DNA of 5,668 nt from an uncultured Actinomycetes bacterium (lineage in GTDB: Bacteria; Actinomycetota; Actinomycetes; S36-B12; UBA5976): the NCBI GenBank assembly GCA_903951185.1, contig CAJBBC010000131.1:1-5668 (forward strand), read 5' to 3'. Positions 1-5,651 of this stretch are shown here, piece after piece (within the stretch, counting starts at the first letter, position 1; each line of letters opens with the position of its first letter). Position numbers and translations under genes: made by a program. Below the pieces are notes generated by a model. The model saw only the letters and a program-made list of their open reading frames with translations. It was not told the origin of the DNA and searched no databases.

Positions 1-9
1 AGGATGAAC

Positions 10-1287
10 TTAAGAAAAATCCTGAGATTTTTCGCGGGTAATCTTTGCGCCTAATCTAGTCAAGTCTTTTTCAAAACCAACATAACCGCGATCAATGTGT
101 TCAATTGCGTGTACAACTGTCTCACCATCAGCCACTAATCCAGCCAGAACTAACCCAGCCCCAGCGCGTATGTCCGTGGCTTCAACTGGTGCACCAGATA
201 AATTCGCACGTCCGCGCACTAAAGCATGATGACCATCTGTCCGAACTTCGGCGCCTAGTCGACTTAGTTCTTGAACAAATCTAAATCTAGCTTCAAATAA
301 ATTCTCGGTGACCATAGCTTGGCCTTCGGAAATCGCATTCATCGCAATAAATTGCGGTTGTAAATCAGTGGCAAATCCTGGATAGGGCAAAGTAACTATG
401 TCGATTGCTTTGGGGCGACGATCCATCTGCACTCTAAACCCAGCATTTGAACTACTTACTTGTGCGCCAGCTGCGACAAGTTTGTCTAAAGCCATTGATA
501 TATGGTCTGGATTCGCATTTGTGATTTCAATATCGCCTTGGGTCATCGCAGCTGCGACCGCCCAAGTTCCGGCAACTATTCGATCAGGGACAGTGTCATA
601 GTCAACAGGATTTAATTTAGCCACACCTTCGATTGTGATTAGAGATGAGCCAACGCCAGAAATATTTGCCCCCATTTTTTGAAGCATTTGGCAAATATCT
701 ACTATCTCTGGTTCACGCGCGGCATTATCAATTACCGTTTGACCATTTGCTAGTACCGCGGCCATTAACAAAGTTTCAGTTGCGCCCACACTTGGAAAAT
801 CCAAATAAACCTGGGTGCCAACTAAACCATTAGTTGGTGCATGCACAACTAAATACCCGTGCTCATTTGTTACTGTTGCACCCATCCGCTCTAAGCCAGC
901 TGTATGCATATCAAGTCCTCGTGAACCAATTGCATCACCACCAGGCAGAGCTACATCTGCACTTCCAGTTCGAGCAACTAGCGGTCCAAGCACAGCTATC
1001 GATGCGCGCATCCGCCGCACTAAATCGTAATCAGCACGATGTTCGATAGTCTCTGGCACATTAATCTGGGCTACTTCGGTTTCTGGGTTGTAATTAACTG
1101 CGCAACCCAATCGCCTGAGTAATTCAGCCATAATCGCGACATCCAAGATATTTGGCACACTTCGAATAGTGGTTAAGCCAGGTGCGAGTAGCGCTGTTGC
1201 CATTAATTTAAGGCTGCTATTTTTTGCACCGGTAATTCGTACTTGTCCAACAAGACGAGTACCACCTTGGATTCGAAAAACTTCCAT
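10..1287 (-). CDS. murA: UDP-N-acetylglucosamine 1-carboxyvinyltransferase (MurA), Asp-type active site
   Basis: This cytoplasmic enzyme transfers enolpyruvate from phosphoenolpyruvate to UDP-GlcNAc, the first committed step of peptidoglycan synthesis. The 425-residue product has the full family length and the two-lobed EPSP-synthase-like layout. Visible landmarks are the N-terminal GAKNSSLK with the substrate-binding Lys22/Asn23, MRASI around Arg94, the active-site loop PGGDAIGSR (115-123), FATDLQPQ with the likely general base Asp308, and DRGYVGFE near the C-terminus with Arg400. The loop residue that is Cys115 in E. coli is Asp118 here. Such Asp variants are catalytically active and insensitive to fosfomycin in mycobacteria. 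The ATG at 1287 gives the expected N-terminus. No good Shine-Dalgarno precedes it, but a TAACCT -10-like box lies 8 nt upstream, suggesting leaderless transcription. The gene is complete, with its TAA stop 9 bp from the window edge, and is divergent from the cobalamin adenosyltransferase gene. Confidence 0.97.
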   Translation of the reverse strand: MEVFRIQGGTRLVGQVRITGAKNSSLKLMATALLAPGLTTIRSVPNILDVAIMAELLRRLGCAVNYNPETEVAQINVPETIEHRADYDLVRRMRASIAVLGPLVARTGSADVALPGGDAIGSRGLDMHTAGLERMGATVTNEHGYLVVHAPTNGLVGTQVYLDFPSVGATETLLMAAVLANGQTVIDNAAREPEIVDICQMLQKMGANISGVGSSLITIEGVAKLNPVDYDTVPDRIVAGTWAVAAAMTQGDIEITNANPDHISMALDKLVAAGAQVSSSNAGFRVQMDRRPKAIDIVTLPYPGFATDLQPQFIAMNAISEGQAMVTENLFEARFRFVQELSRLGAEVRTDGHHALVRGRANLSGAPVEATDIRAGAGLVLAGLVADGETVVHAIEHIDRGYVGFEKDLTRLGAKITREKSQDFS

Positions 1288-1295
1288 AACAAACG

Positions 1296-1301
1296 AGGTT
1301 A
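1296..1301 (-). promoter_or_regulatory. Putative -10 box of murA (leaderless-type)
   Basis: Read on the minus strand the hexamer is TAACCT, matching the actinobacterial -10 pattern TANNNT. It ends 8 nt before the murA ATG, so transcription would begin at or within about two bases of the start codon. This fits the absence of a Shine-Dalgarno sequence there. No convincing -35 element is visible at 16-18 bp. Confidence 0.4.
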
Positions 1302-1337
1302 CCGCTAATTCAGAGCGAACTTACGCCCAATTAGCCT

Positions 1338-1343
1338 TAGGCT
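1338..1343 (+). promoter_or_regulatory. Putative -10 box of the cobalamin adenosyltransferase gene (leaderless-type)
   Basis: TAGGCT fits TANNNT and lies exactly 6 nt before the ATG at 1350, which places the predicted first transcribed base on the A of the start codon. The hexamer also forms the right arm of a short inverted repeat, AGCCT-T-AGGCT (1333-1343). There is no Shine-Dalgarno and no room for a leader RNA or riboswitch. The -35 region is not recognisable. Confidence 0.42.
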
Positions 1344-1349
1344 GGACGC

Positions 1350-1922
1350 ATGGTTAATTTAACTCGGATTTATACCCGCACAGGTGATGATGGCACGACC
1401 AGTTTAGGAGACATGAGCCGAACTGGAAAGAATGACCCAAGACTTAAAGCTTATGCAGATGTTGATGAAGCCAACTGTTCGATTGGCCTAGCGATTGCGA
1501 CTGGAAATTTAAGATCCGACATTGTTGAATTACTAACTTTAATTCAAAATGAATTATTCGACTTAGGTGCCGACCTTTGTACCCCAATTATCGATAACCC
1601 GGCACATGAAGCGCTGCGCATAAATGATGATTACGTAACCCGCTTAGAAACTGCTTGCGACAAATACAACGATGAGCTGGAATCGCTAAGATCATTTATT
1701 TTGCCGGGTGGATCTATAGAAGCATCACATTTACATTTAGCCCGGACTGTTTCTCGTCGCGCCGAACGTAGTACTTGGGCAGCAATTGATATGTATCACG
1801 GTGGCATGAACCAAATTGCCGCAACATATTTAAATCGACTTTCCGATTTATTATTTATTTTGGCTCGAGTTGCAAATAAAGAAATTGGCGACGTGCTTTG
1901 GCAGCCAGGTGCTACTCGATAA
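1350..1922 (+). CDS. pduO: Cob(I)alamin adenosyltransferase, PduO type
   Basis: This enzyme transfers the 5'-deoxyadenosyl group of ATP to cob(I)alamin, yielding adenosylcobalamin for B12-dependent enzymes such as methylmalonyl-CoA mutase or class II ribonucleotide reductase. The 190-residue protein has the normal length of the PduO family, which forms trimeric five-helix bundles in the cytoplasm. The N-terminal ATP-binding segment TRTGDDGTTSLGD (9-21) is intact, as are the VDEAN segment (38-42), the signature RRAER (136-140, with Glu139) and the following YLNRLSDLLF (160-169) containing the conserved Asn162, Arg163 and Asp166. The ATG at 1350 is the only start that keeps the family N-terminus, and it appears leaderless. 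The gene is divergent from murA, an arrangement I recall from M. tuberculosis, and ends 10 bp before the convergent nucleoside hydrolase gene. No corrin synthesis gene is in view, so the gene fits either salvage or de novo B12 metabolism. Confidence 0.95.
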   Translation: MVNLTRIYTRTGDDGTTSLGDMSRTGKNDPRLKAYADVDEANCSIGLAIATGNLRSDIVELLTLIQNELFDLGADLCTPIIDNPAHEALRINDDYVTRLETACDKYNDELESLRSFILPGGSIEASHLHLARTVSRRAERSTWAAIDMYHGGMNQIAATYLNRLSDLLFILARVANKEIGDVLWQPGATR

Positions 1923-1932
1923 GTAATTCTGA

Positions 1933-2880
1933 CTAATTAATAGTTTTAGCCAGATTTTGTAGCGCGGTCATAAGTCGTTGATGGAATAAATCGCCATCAA
2001 TACTCCAGCAAACATACGCATTGGGTTTCTGACCTTGGCGCATATTTACATCAACTACAGTCATTCCGTCAGTTAACGGGCTATCACATTCCACATCAAT
2101 AAATGCTGCCTGTGGATTCGTGCAGTTTGGCCAAATAGCTTCAGCAACTGCAATTGCATCATGTTGATGTGTCATTCTTTCGCCGTAAAAAGATGAGTAG
2201 AAATCTGTGTAAACCCCAAGCATTTTTGCATATGCTTTGCCAAATTTTCCGGCATCAGCCAGCCAGTCCCACAGATGTTCATAGGTTTTTAAACTATTTG
2301 TCACATCGAGACCGACCATAACAACTTCTAGACCAGATGAGAAAACTCTTTTTGCAGATTCTGGATCATGCCAAATATTAAATTCAGCAACTGGTGTGAC
2401 ATTTCCAGTTCGAGCTGCGCCACCCATAATGACAAAACGTTCGATTAAGGCAATAACATCTGGATGTGCATCTACTAAGTGCGCAATATTTGTAAGCGGT
2501 CCGAGGGCAACAAGTGTTACTGGTTCAGAACTATTCCTAATTTTTTCCGCTAAAAAATCTGCAGCATTTGTTGAAACAATTTTTGTGACTGGATCAGGTA
2601 AATCCACACCACCAAAACCATCATGGCCATGCACGCCCGCTGCAGCTGGAGCTTTTACTTGACGTTGATATGGCTCACTTGCTCCAGAAGCCACTGGGAT
2701 ATCTGTGCGGTCAAGTAGTTCAAGTAAACGCAGTGTGTTGCGAGTTGTGTGGTCTAGTCCAGAATTGCCACCGACTGTAGTTATTCCGATTACCTCAACT
2801 TCAGGCTGGGCTAATGCCAGCGCAATCGCAACAGCATCATCAATGCCAGGATCGGTATCAATAAGTAATGGTTTAGGCAT
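1933..2880 (-). CDS. Inosine-uridine preferring nucleoside hydrolase family protein (IunH/Rih)
   Basis: Members of this family hydrolyse the N-glycosidic bond of ribonucleosides, releasing ribose and a free base for salvage. The 315 residues match the usual size. The calcium- and ribose-binding signature DTDPGIDDA occupies residues 8-16 (Asp10, Asp14, Asp15). Further family landmarks are GGNS (37-40), HGHDGFGG (84-91), the LGPLTNIA segment (126-133), IMGGA (151-155), EFNIWHDPE (166-174, with Asn168) and the C-terminal His240-Asp241 pair. All expected catalytic positions are therefore present and the enzyme should be active. There is no signal peptide, so it is cytoplasmic. A Shine-Dalgarno-like AAGGG (2886-2890, minus strand) lies 5 nt before the ATG and supports this start. 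The base preference (pyrimidine, purine or broad) cannot be read reliably from the sequence. The gene is monocistronic, with no transporter or kinase next to it. Confidence 0.95.
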   Translation of the reverse strand: MPKPLLIDTDPGIDDAVAIALALAQPEVEVIGITTVGGNSGLDHTTRNTLRLLELLDRTDIPVASGASEPYQRQVKAPAAAGVHGHDGFGGVDLPDPVTKIVSTNAADFLAEKIRNSSEPVTLVALGPLTNIAHLVDAHPDVIALIERFVIMGGAARTGNVTPVAEFNIWHDPESAKRVFSSGLEVVMVGLDVTNSLKTYEHLWDWLADAGKFGKAYAKMLGVYTDFYSSFYGERMTHQHDAIAVAEAIWPNCTNPQAAFIDVECDSPLTDGMTVVDVNMRQGQKPNAYVCWSIDGDLFHQRLMTALQNLAKTIN

Positions 2881-2982
2881 TATTTCCCTTAACTAAGTTG
2901 TGCTACCTAGCGTGCCACTAGCCAACAGCTATTTTGCAACCGGGTCACATGTTTTCTTAACCAATTGGAACAATCGACCGAA

Positions 2983-3010
2983 TTCGATAATGAATTAAGT
3001 CTGTTAAAAT
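2983..3010 (+). promoter_or_regulatory. Putative promoter of the subtilase gene
   Basis: A good -10 candidate, TAAAAT, lies at 3005-3010 and would give a leader of about 30 nt carrying the ribosome binding site. The paired -35 candidate TTCGAT (2983-2988, spacer 16) is weak. An alternative just upstream is GATAAT (2986-2991) with TTGGAA (2965-2970) and a 15-bp spacer. The sequence alone does not decide between them. Confidence 0.35.
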
Positions 3011-3035
3011 TGAGGTTCTGCCAAGAACGACAAGC

Positions 3036-3040
3036 GAGGG
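3036..3040 (+). promoter_or_regulatory. Ribosome binding site of the subtilase gene
   Basis: GAGGG lies 7 nt before the ATG at 3048 and only 4 nt before an in-frame TTG at 3045. The spacing favours the ATG, giving a 570-residue precursor that begins MRKFF, a normal signal-peptide start. Confidence 0.7.
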
Positions 3041-3047
3041 TAATTTG

Positions 3048-4760
3048 ATGCGTAAATTCTTCGCAATTACTCTTGTCTTTGCCCTAATAGGTTTGACTCC
3101 CCTGACACCCTCCCATGCCAGCGATACTTCAGTTGGTGCTGAATTAGTTGATTCATTAGTTGTTAAATATGAGCCTGGCGCAGTGGCCATAAATGTAAAT
3201 GGTGAACCAACAGGCACCCAGTCAGTAAGTACAAACATCCAACTTAATGCTGGTGAAAATTTAGGACTTGGTTATCACACTATTGATTTTGATCGAGCTA
3301 TTACGGTGGCCGAAGCAAATGAAATTGCCAAGGAACTAGCCGGAAGTAATTTAATTGCATCTGCTGAACCAAATAAAGAAATGCGAGCCTTGGAGGTAGT
3401 GCCAAGTGCTTTGAGCTCGCAAATTAATTTAGGTCTTGCCAATTGGAATTTAGACATACTTGACGAATCAACCGCAACTCTAGATGGCAGCTACGAATAC
3501 CAAAGTTCAGCTAGCGCAGTAAATGTTTATGTAGTTGATTCTGGTATCAGGGCTTCACATAATGAATTTAATGAAGCTGGCGTAAGTCGCGTAAAAACTG
3601 GTAGAAATTTTGTCAACGATCAACTGAGTACTAACACTGAAGACTGCTATAGCCATGGCACTCACGTTGCTGGAATTATCGCAGGTGAAACTTATGGTGT
3701 TTCAAAACTTGCCAATATTTATCCAGTTCGTGTACTTAGTTGTGATGGTTCTGGAATAGTGCAGTGGACTGTTGATGCGCTAACTTGGATCGTCCAAAAT
3801 TACCAAGCACCTGCAGTAGTGAATATGAGTATTGGAACTACTGGAGACTCCCCTGCGGTTAACGCGTTGGTGGCCCAGTTAGTTGGTTTAGGTGTTCCTG
3901 TCGTGGCTGCATCTGGCAATGGCACAGTTGATGCAAACAATAATTTCTTGGGTAAAGCCGATGCATGTACTGTTTCGCCAGCTAAAGAACCGACGGCGAT
4001 CACAGTTAACGCCGCTGGTGCGCTTGATTCCGGATCAAATCTAAGTGCTTATAGCCCGTCGTACTTTTCAAACTATGGCTCTTGTACTGACATTTATGCC
4101 CCAGGATATTCAATTAAATCCGCGTCTCGAACAAATGATAACCAGACTGAAACTAAATCTGGTACTTCAATGGCGGCACCTTTAGTAACTGGAGTGATTG
4201 CCAACATTTTGGCCGAGTTACCAAACTCCACTCCAGCGCAAATTAAAGCAATGTTGGACGCTGAGGCGCTAAATGTTATTACTTCAGGCTTATCAGGTGA
4301 TGCCACATTATTTATTCATCAACCAACTGCAGGTTGGGCAACAAGTACAAAATCTATCGCTGCTCTATCAGTTCTTAACCCACCAGTTGTAGTTAACCCA
4401 CCACCAGCCTCTGGTGGGGCACCCGCTGCTGCGCCGGCCGCAGCACCAGCTGGTCCAGCAATTGATAGTTCAACTTCGGTAAATCAATCAGTTAAACGTA
4501 AAGTCATTTCTATTTCAACTACGGCGCCAGCCGGTAGTGCTGCAGCTGTGCAGATTTTAACTACGGTGAAAAAACGAGTGGCCTACAAGAAAGGCAACCG
4601 AACGCTTTACCGCACCACATCAGTTAAGTCCTGGAGGACGGTTAGCCAATTTACGGTTTCTGGGGCAAATTCAGTTCGCGTTAATAGAGCTGGAACTTAC
4701 CGAGTAGAGATCACAACACCAAGCGGTACAGCAACTGGACCAGCTTTCCGAGTTCGCTAG
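3048..4760 (+). CDS. Secreted subtilisin-family (S8) serine protease with propeptide and basic C-terminal domain
   Basis: This is a predicted extracellular endopeptidase, made as a pre-pro-protein of 570 residues. The signal peptide is MRK, a hydrophobic stretch, then cleavage probably after Ser-His-Ala24. An inhibitor-I9-like propeptide follows (about 30-115, from VVKYEPG to SAEPN). The catalytic domain runs from about 125 to 430. Its triad is Asp164 in VVDSGIR, His203 in SHGTHVAG and Ser374 in SGTSMAAP, with oxyanion Asn291 in ASGNG. Four cysteines (200, 232, 307, 346) sit where aqualysin I has its two disulfides, placing the protein in the proteinase K/aqualysin branch. A Pro/Ala-rich linker (about 445-470) leads to a roughly 95-residue beta-rich-looking tail with 17 Lys/Arg and one acidic residue. 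I do not recognise that tail. No LPXTG motif or C-terminal membrane anchor is present, so the enzyme is either released or held by the tail. The role is probably protein scavenging or surface processing (inference). Confidence 0.95.
   Translation: MRKFFAITLVFALIGLTPLTPSHASDTSVGAELVDSLVVKYEPGAVAINVNGEPTGTQSVSTNIQLNAGENLGLGYHTIDFDRAITVAEANEIAKELAGSNLIASAEPNKEMRALEVVPSALSSQINLGLANWNLDILDESTATLDGSYEYQSSASAVNVYVVDSGIRASHNEFNEAGVSRVKTGRNFVNDQLSTNTEDCYSHGTHVAGIIAGETYGVSKLANIYPVRVLSCDGSGIVQWTVDALTWIVQNYQAPAVVNMSIGTTGDSPAVNALVAQLVGLGVPVVAASGNGTVDANNNFLGKADACTVSPAKEPTAITVNAAGALDSGSNLSAYSPSYFSNYGSCTDIYAPGYSIKSASRTNDNQTETKSGTSMAAPLVTGVIANILAELPNSTPAQIKAMLDAEALNVITSGLSGDATLFIHQPTAGWATSTKSIAALSVLNPPVVVNPPPASGGAPAAAPAAAPAGPAIDSSTSVNQSVKRKVISISTTAPAGSAAAVQILTTVKKRVAYKKGNRTLYRTTSVKSWRTVSQFTVSGANSVRVNRAGTYRVEITTPSGTATGPAFRVR
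4375..4457 (+). repeat. Repetitive Pro/Ala-rich linker-coding segment inside the subtilase gene
   Basis: The 11-mer TTAACCCACCA occurs at 4375-4385 and again at 4393-4403, an 18-bp period that encodes Asn-Pro-Pro twice. It is followed by GC-rich codons for alternating Ala-Ala-Ala-Pro units up to about 4457. The segment joins the catalytic domain to the C-terminal domain and is locally richer in GC than its surroundings. It keeps the reading frame. Confidence 0.6.
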
Positions 4761-4824
4761 TCCTCCACTTACTCAGTTAATGCCTTGAGGTTTGTATCTT
4801 TTAGGCAACAAAAATCAAAATCTC

Positions 4825-4830
4825 TAGAAT
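4825..4830 (+). promoter_or_regulatory. Putative -10 box of the GntR/FCD regulator gene
   Basis: TAGAAT matches the -10 consensus at five of six positions. A start about 7 nt downstream would put the 24-bp palindrome at 4854-4877 in the early transcribed region, a position from which a bound repressor could block. A TTAGGC at 4801-4806 (spacer 18) is only a poor -35. Another possible pair is TTGAAA (4863-4868) with TGTGAT (4887-4892), which would overlap the palindrome itself. Confidence 0.3.
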
Positions 4831-4853
4831 TTGTCTGAGTTCAGTAGCAGAAT

Positions 4854-4877
4854 TGATTCAACTTGAAAGTTGAATCA
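4854..4877 (+). promoter_or_regulatory. 24-bp inverted repeat, candidate operator for the adjacent GntR/FCD regulator
   Basis: Two perfect 11-bp arms, TGATTCAACTT and AAGTTGAATCA, flank a 2-nt centre (GA). The repeat ends 18 bp before the TTG start of a GntR/FadR-family regulator. Regulators of this family bind palindromes as dimers and often repress themselves. There is no T-tract after it, so it is not an intrinsic terminator of the upstream protease gene. The match between regulator and site is inferred from proximity. Confidence 0.6.
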
Positions 4878-4881
4878 TCCT

Positions 4882-4886
4882 GAAGG
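4882..4886 (+). promoter_or_regulatory. Ribosome binding site that favours the TTG start of the GntR regulator
   Basis: GAAGG lies 9 nt before the TTG at 4896 but 27 nt before the first in-frame ATG (4914). A GTG at 4888 is out of frame and soon reaches a stop. On this basis translation most likely begins at TTG. Confidence 0.5.
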
Positions 4887-4895
4887 TGTGATCTT

Positions 4896-5618
4896 TTGTT
4901 TGCCAAGAATCTAATGTTAAGCCCGATTGAACCGACTACTGCTGTTGATCAAGTAATCCATCGACTGGCCCAGGCTATTAGTTCTGGAATTTTGAAACCT
5001 GGTGACCAGCTTCCAGTAGAGGCAGAATTAGCGGCCCAGTTAAATGTGGCTCAAATGACACTTCGTCAAGGTTTAAATATCCTGCGCGAATTAGGTTGTA
5101 TCGAAACTACCCGAGGAAGAAATGGCGGATCGTTTATAACTACTCGACCAATTGATTTAGGTGGAGTTTTCCAAGGTAACACGCCAACTATTGCCGAAGT
5201 ACAAGATATGACTGACTTTCGAATGGCGATCGAAAATGAATCCGCCGCTGTGGCAGCTTTGCGCGCAGATCGCGTCACAATTGAGGCGCTGCGCGTTAAG
5301 TTAAACGATTGTATTGCCGGATGTGATGGTGGAGTTGATCATTGGCTTTCTGATAACGCTTTTCACGTTTCAATTTCGGCAGCTACTGGTTCGGCAAAAC
5401 TAACTAAAGCGGCAGCTCAAATTCAACTAGAGTTACACGGACTTTATAACCGCTTAGCGCGACCGTTTGAACCGATTTTGCCGCATAAAACAGAGCACAC
5501 TGAAATACTTTTGGCAATCGAATCAGGCGATCCGGATCGTGCCTGGGCAGCGTCAAATGCGCACCTGGTAACAACTCACGATTTTTTGATTTCAATAGTT
5601 GAAAAATTAGGTAAATAA
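4896..5618 (+). CDS. GntR-family transcriptional regulator, FadR subfamily (FCD domain)
   Basis: This is a predicted cytoplasmic, dimeric DNA-binding regulator that senses a small metabolite, typically a carboxylate or sugar acid in this subfamily. The N-terminal winged helix-turn-helix spans about residues 17-82, with the family signatures ISSGILKPGDQLP (28-40), the recognition region AQMTLRQGL (52-60) and the wing TTRGRNGGSF (71-80). The all-helical FCD domain (about 103-228) keeps the metal-binding set Asp153, His157, His201 and His223, found in DNAFH, TEHTEI and NAHL. The 240 residues are normal for the family. The chosen TTG start has GAAGG (4882-4886) 9 nt upstream. An in-frame ATG at 4914 would give 234 residues but lacks a well-placed ribosome binding site. 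The palindrome just upstream suggests autoregulation. No metabolic operon adjoins the gene within the window, so its ligand and targets are unknown. Confidence 0.93.
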   Translation: MFAKNLMLSPIEPTTAVDQVIHRLAQAISSGILKPGDQLPVEAELAAQLNVAQMTLRQGLNILRELGCIETTRGRNGGSFITTRPIDLGGVFQGNTPTIAEVQDMTDFRMAIENESAAVAALRADRVTIEALRVKLNDCIAGCDGGVDHWLSDNAFHVSISAATGSAKLTKAAAQIQLELHGLYNRLARPFEPILPHKTEHTEILLAIESGDPDRAWAASNAHLVTTHDFLISIVEKLGK

Positions 5619-5651
5619 AAAATCCCCACTCAAAAGAGTGGGGATTTTTTT
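5617..5651 (+). terminator. Strong intrinsic terminator after the GntR regulator, probably bidirectional
   Basis: A 15-bp perfect stem (5617-5631 with 5636-5650) closes an AAAA loop. Its core is ATCCCCACTC paired with GAGTGGGGAT, flanked by an A-run on the left and a T-run on the right. The left arm begins inside the TAA stop codon (5616-5618) of the regulator gene. The A/T symmetry would let it terminate transcription from either strand, so a converging gene may lie beyond the window. Confidence 0.94.

Noticed and set aside
398..1357. Several plus-strand open frames opposite murA (for example 398-601, 645-833, 815-1030, 834-1049, 1169-1357).
   Set aside because: They lie antisense within a clear murA gene, overlap one another and show no family motifs. 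They are shadows of the real frame.
1932..1944. ACTA-ATTAA-TAGT inverted repeat at the convergent junction.
   Set aside because: Four AT-rich base pairs do not make a credible terminator or operator.
2396..2896. Plus-strand open frames opposite the nucleoside hydrolase (2396-2662, 2705-2896).
   Set aside because: The Ser/Pro/Ala-rich composition is typical of antisense reading of a conserved gene. No ribosome binding site or known motif supports them.
3045..3047. In-frame TTG immediately before the subtilase ATG as a possible start.
   Set aside because: It would sit only 4 nt from the GAGGG site and give MM at the N-terminus; the ATG at 3048 has better spacing.
2881..3047. A promoter for the nucleoside hydrolase on the minus strand.
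   Set aside because: One must exist, but no hexamer pair at proper spacing stood out, so only the ribosome binding site is mentioned under the gene.
2957..4306. Minus-strand open frames opposite the subtilase (2957-3238, 3275-3457, 3800-4003, 4094-4306).
   Set aside because: All but the first lie wholly inside the subtilase coding region, whose full domain set is intact. The first also covers its promoter and signal-peptide region.
4781..4807. TGCCT...AGGCA inverted repeat after the subtilase as a terminator.
   Set aside because: The arms are only 5 bp with a 17-nt loop and no T-tract follows, so it is too weak to call.
5066..5595. Minus-strand open frames opposite the GntR regulator (5066-5278, 5404-5595).
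   Set aside because: They are antisense to conserved wHTH and FCD motifs and have no independent support.
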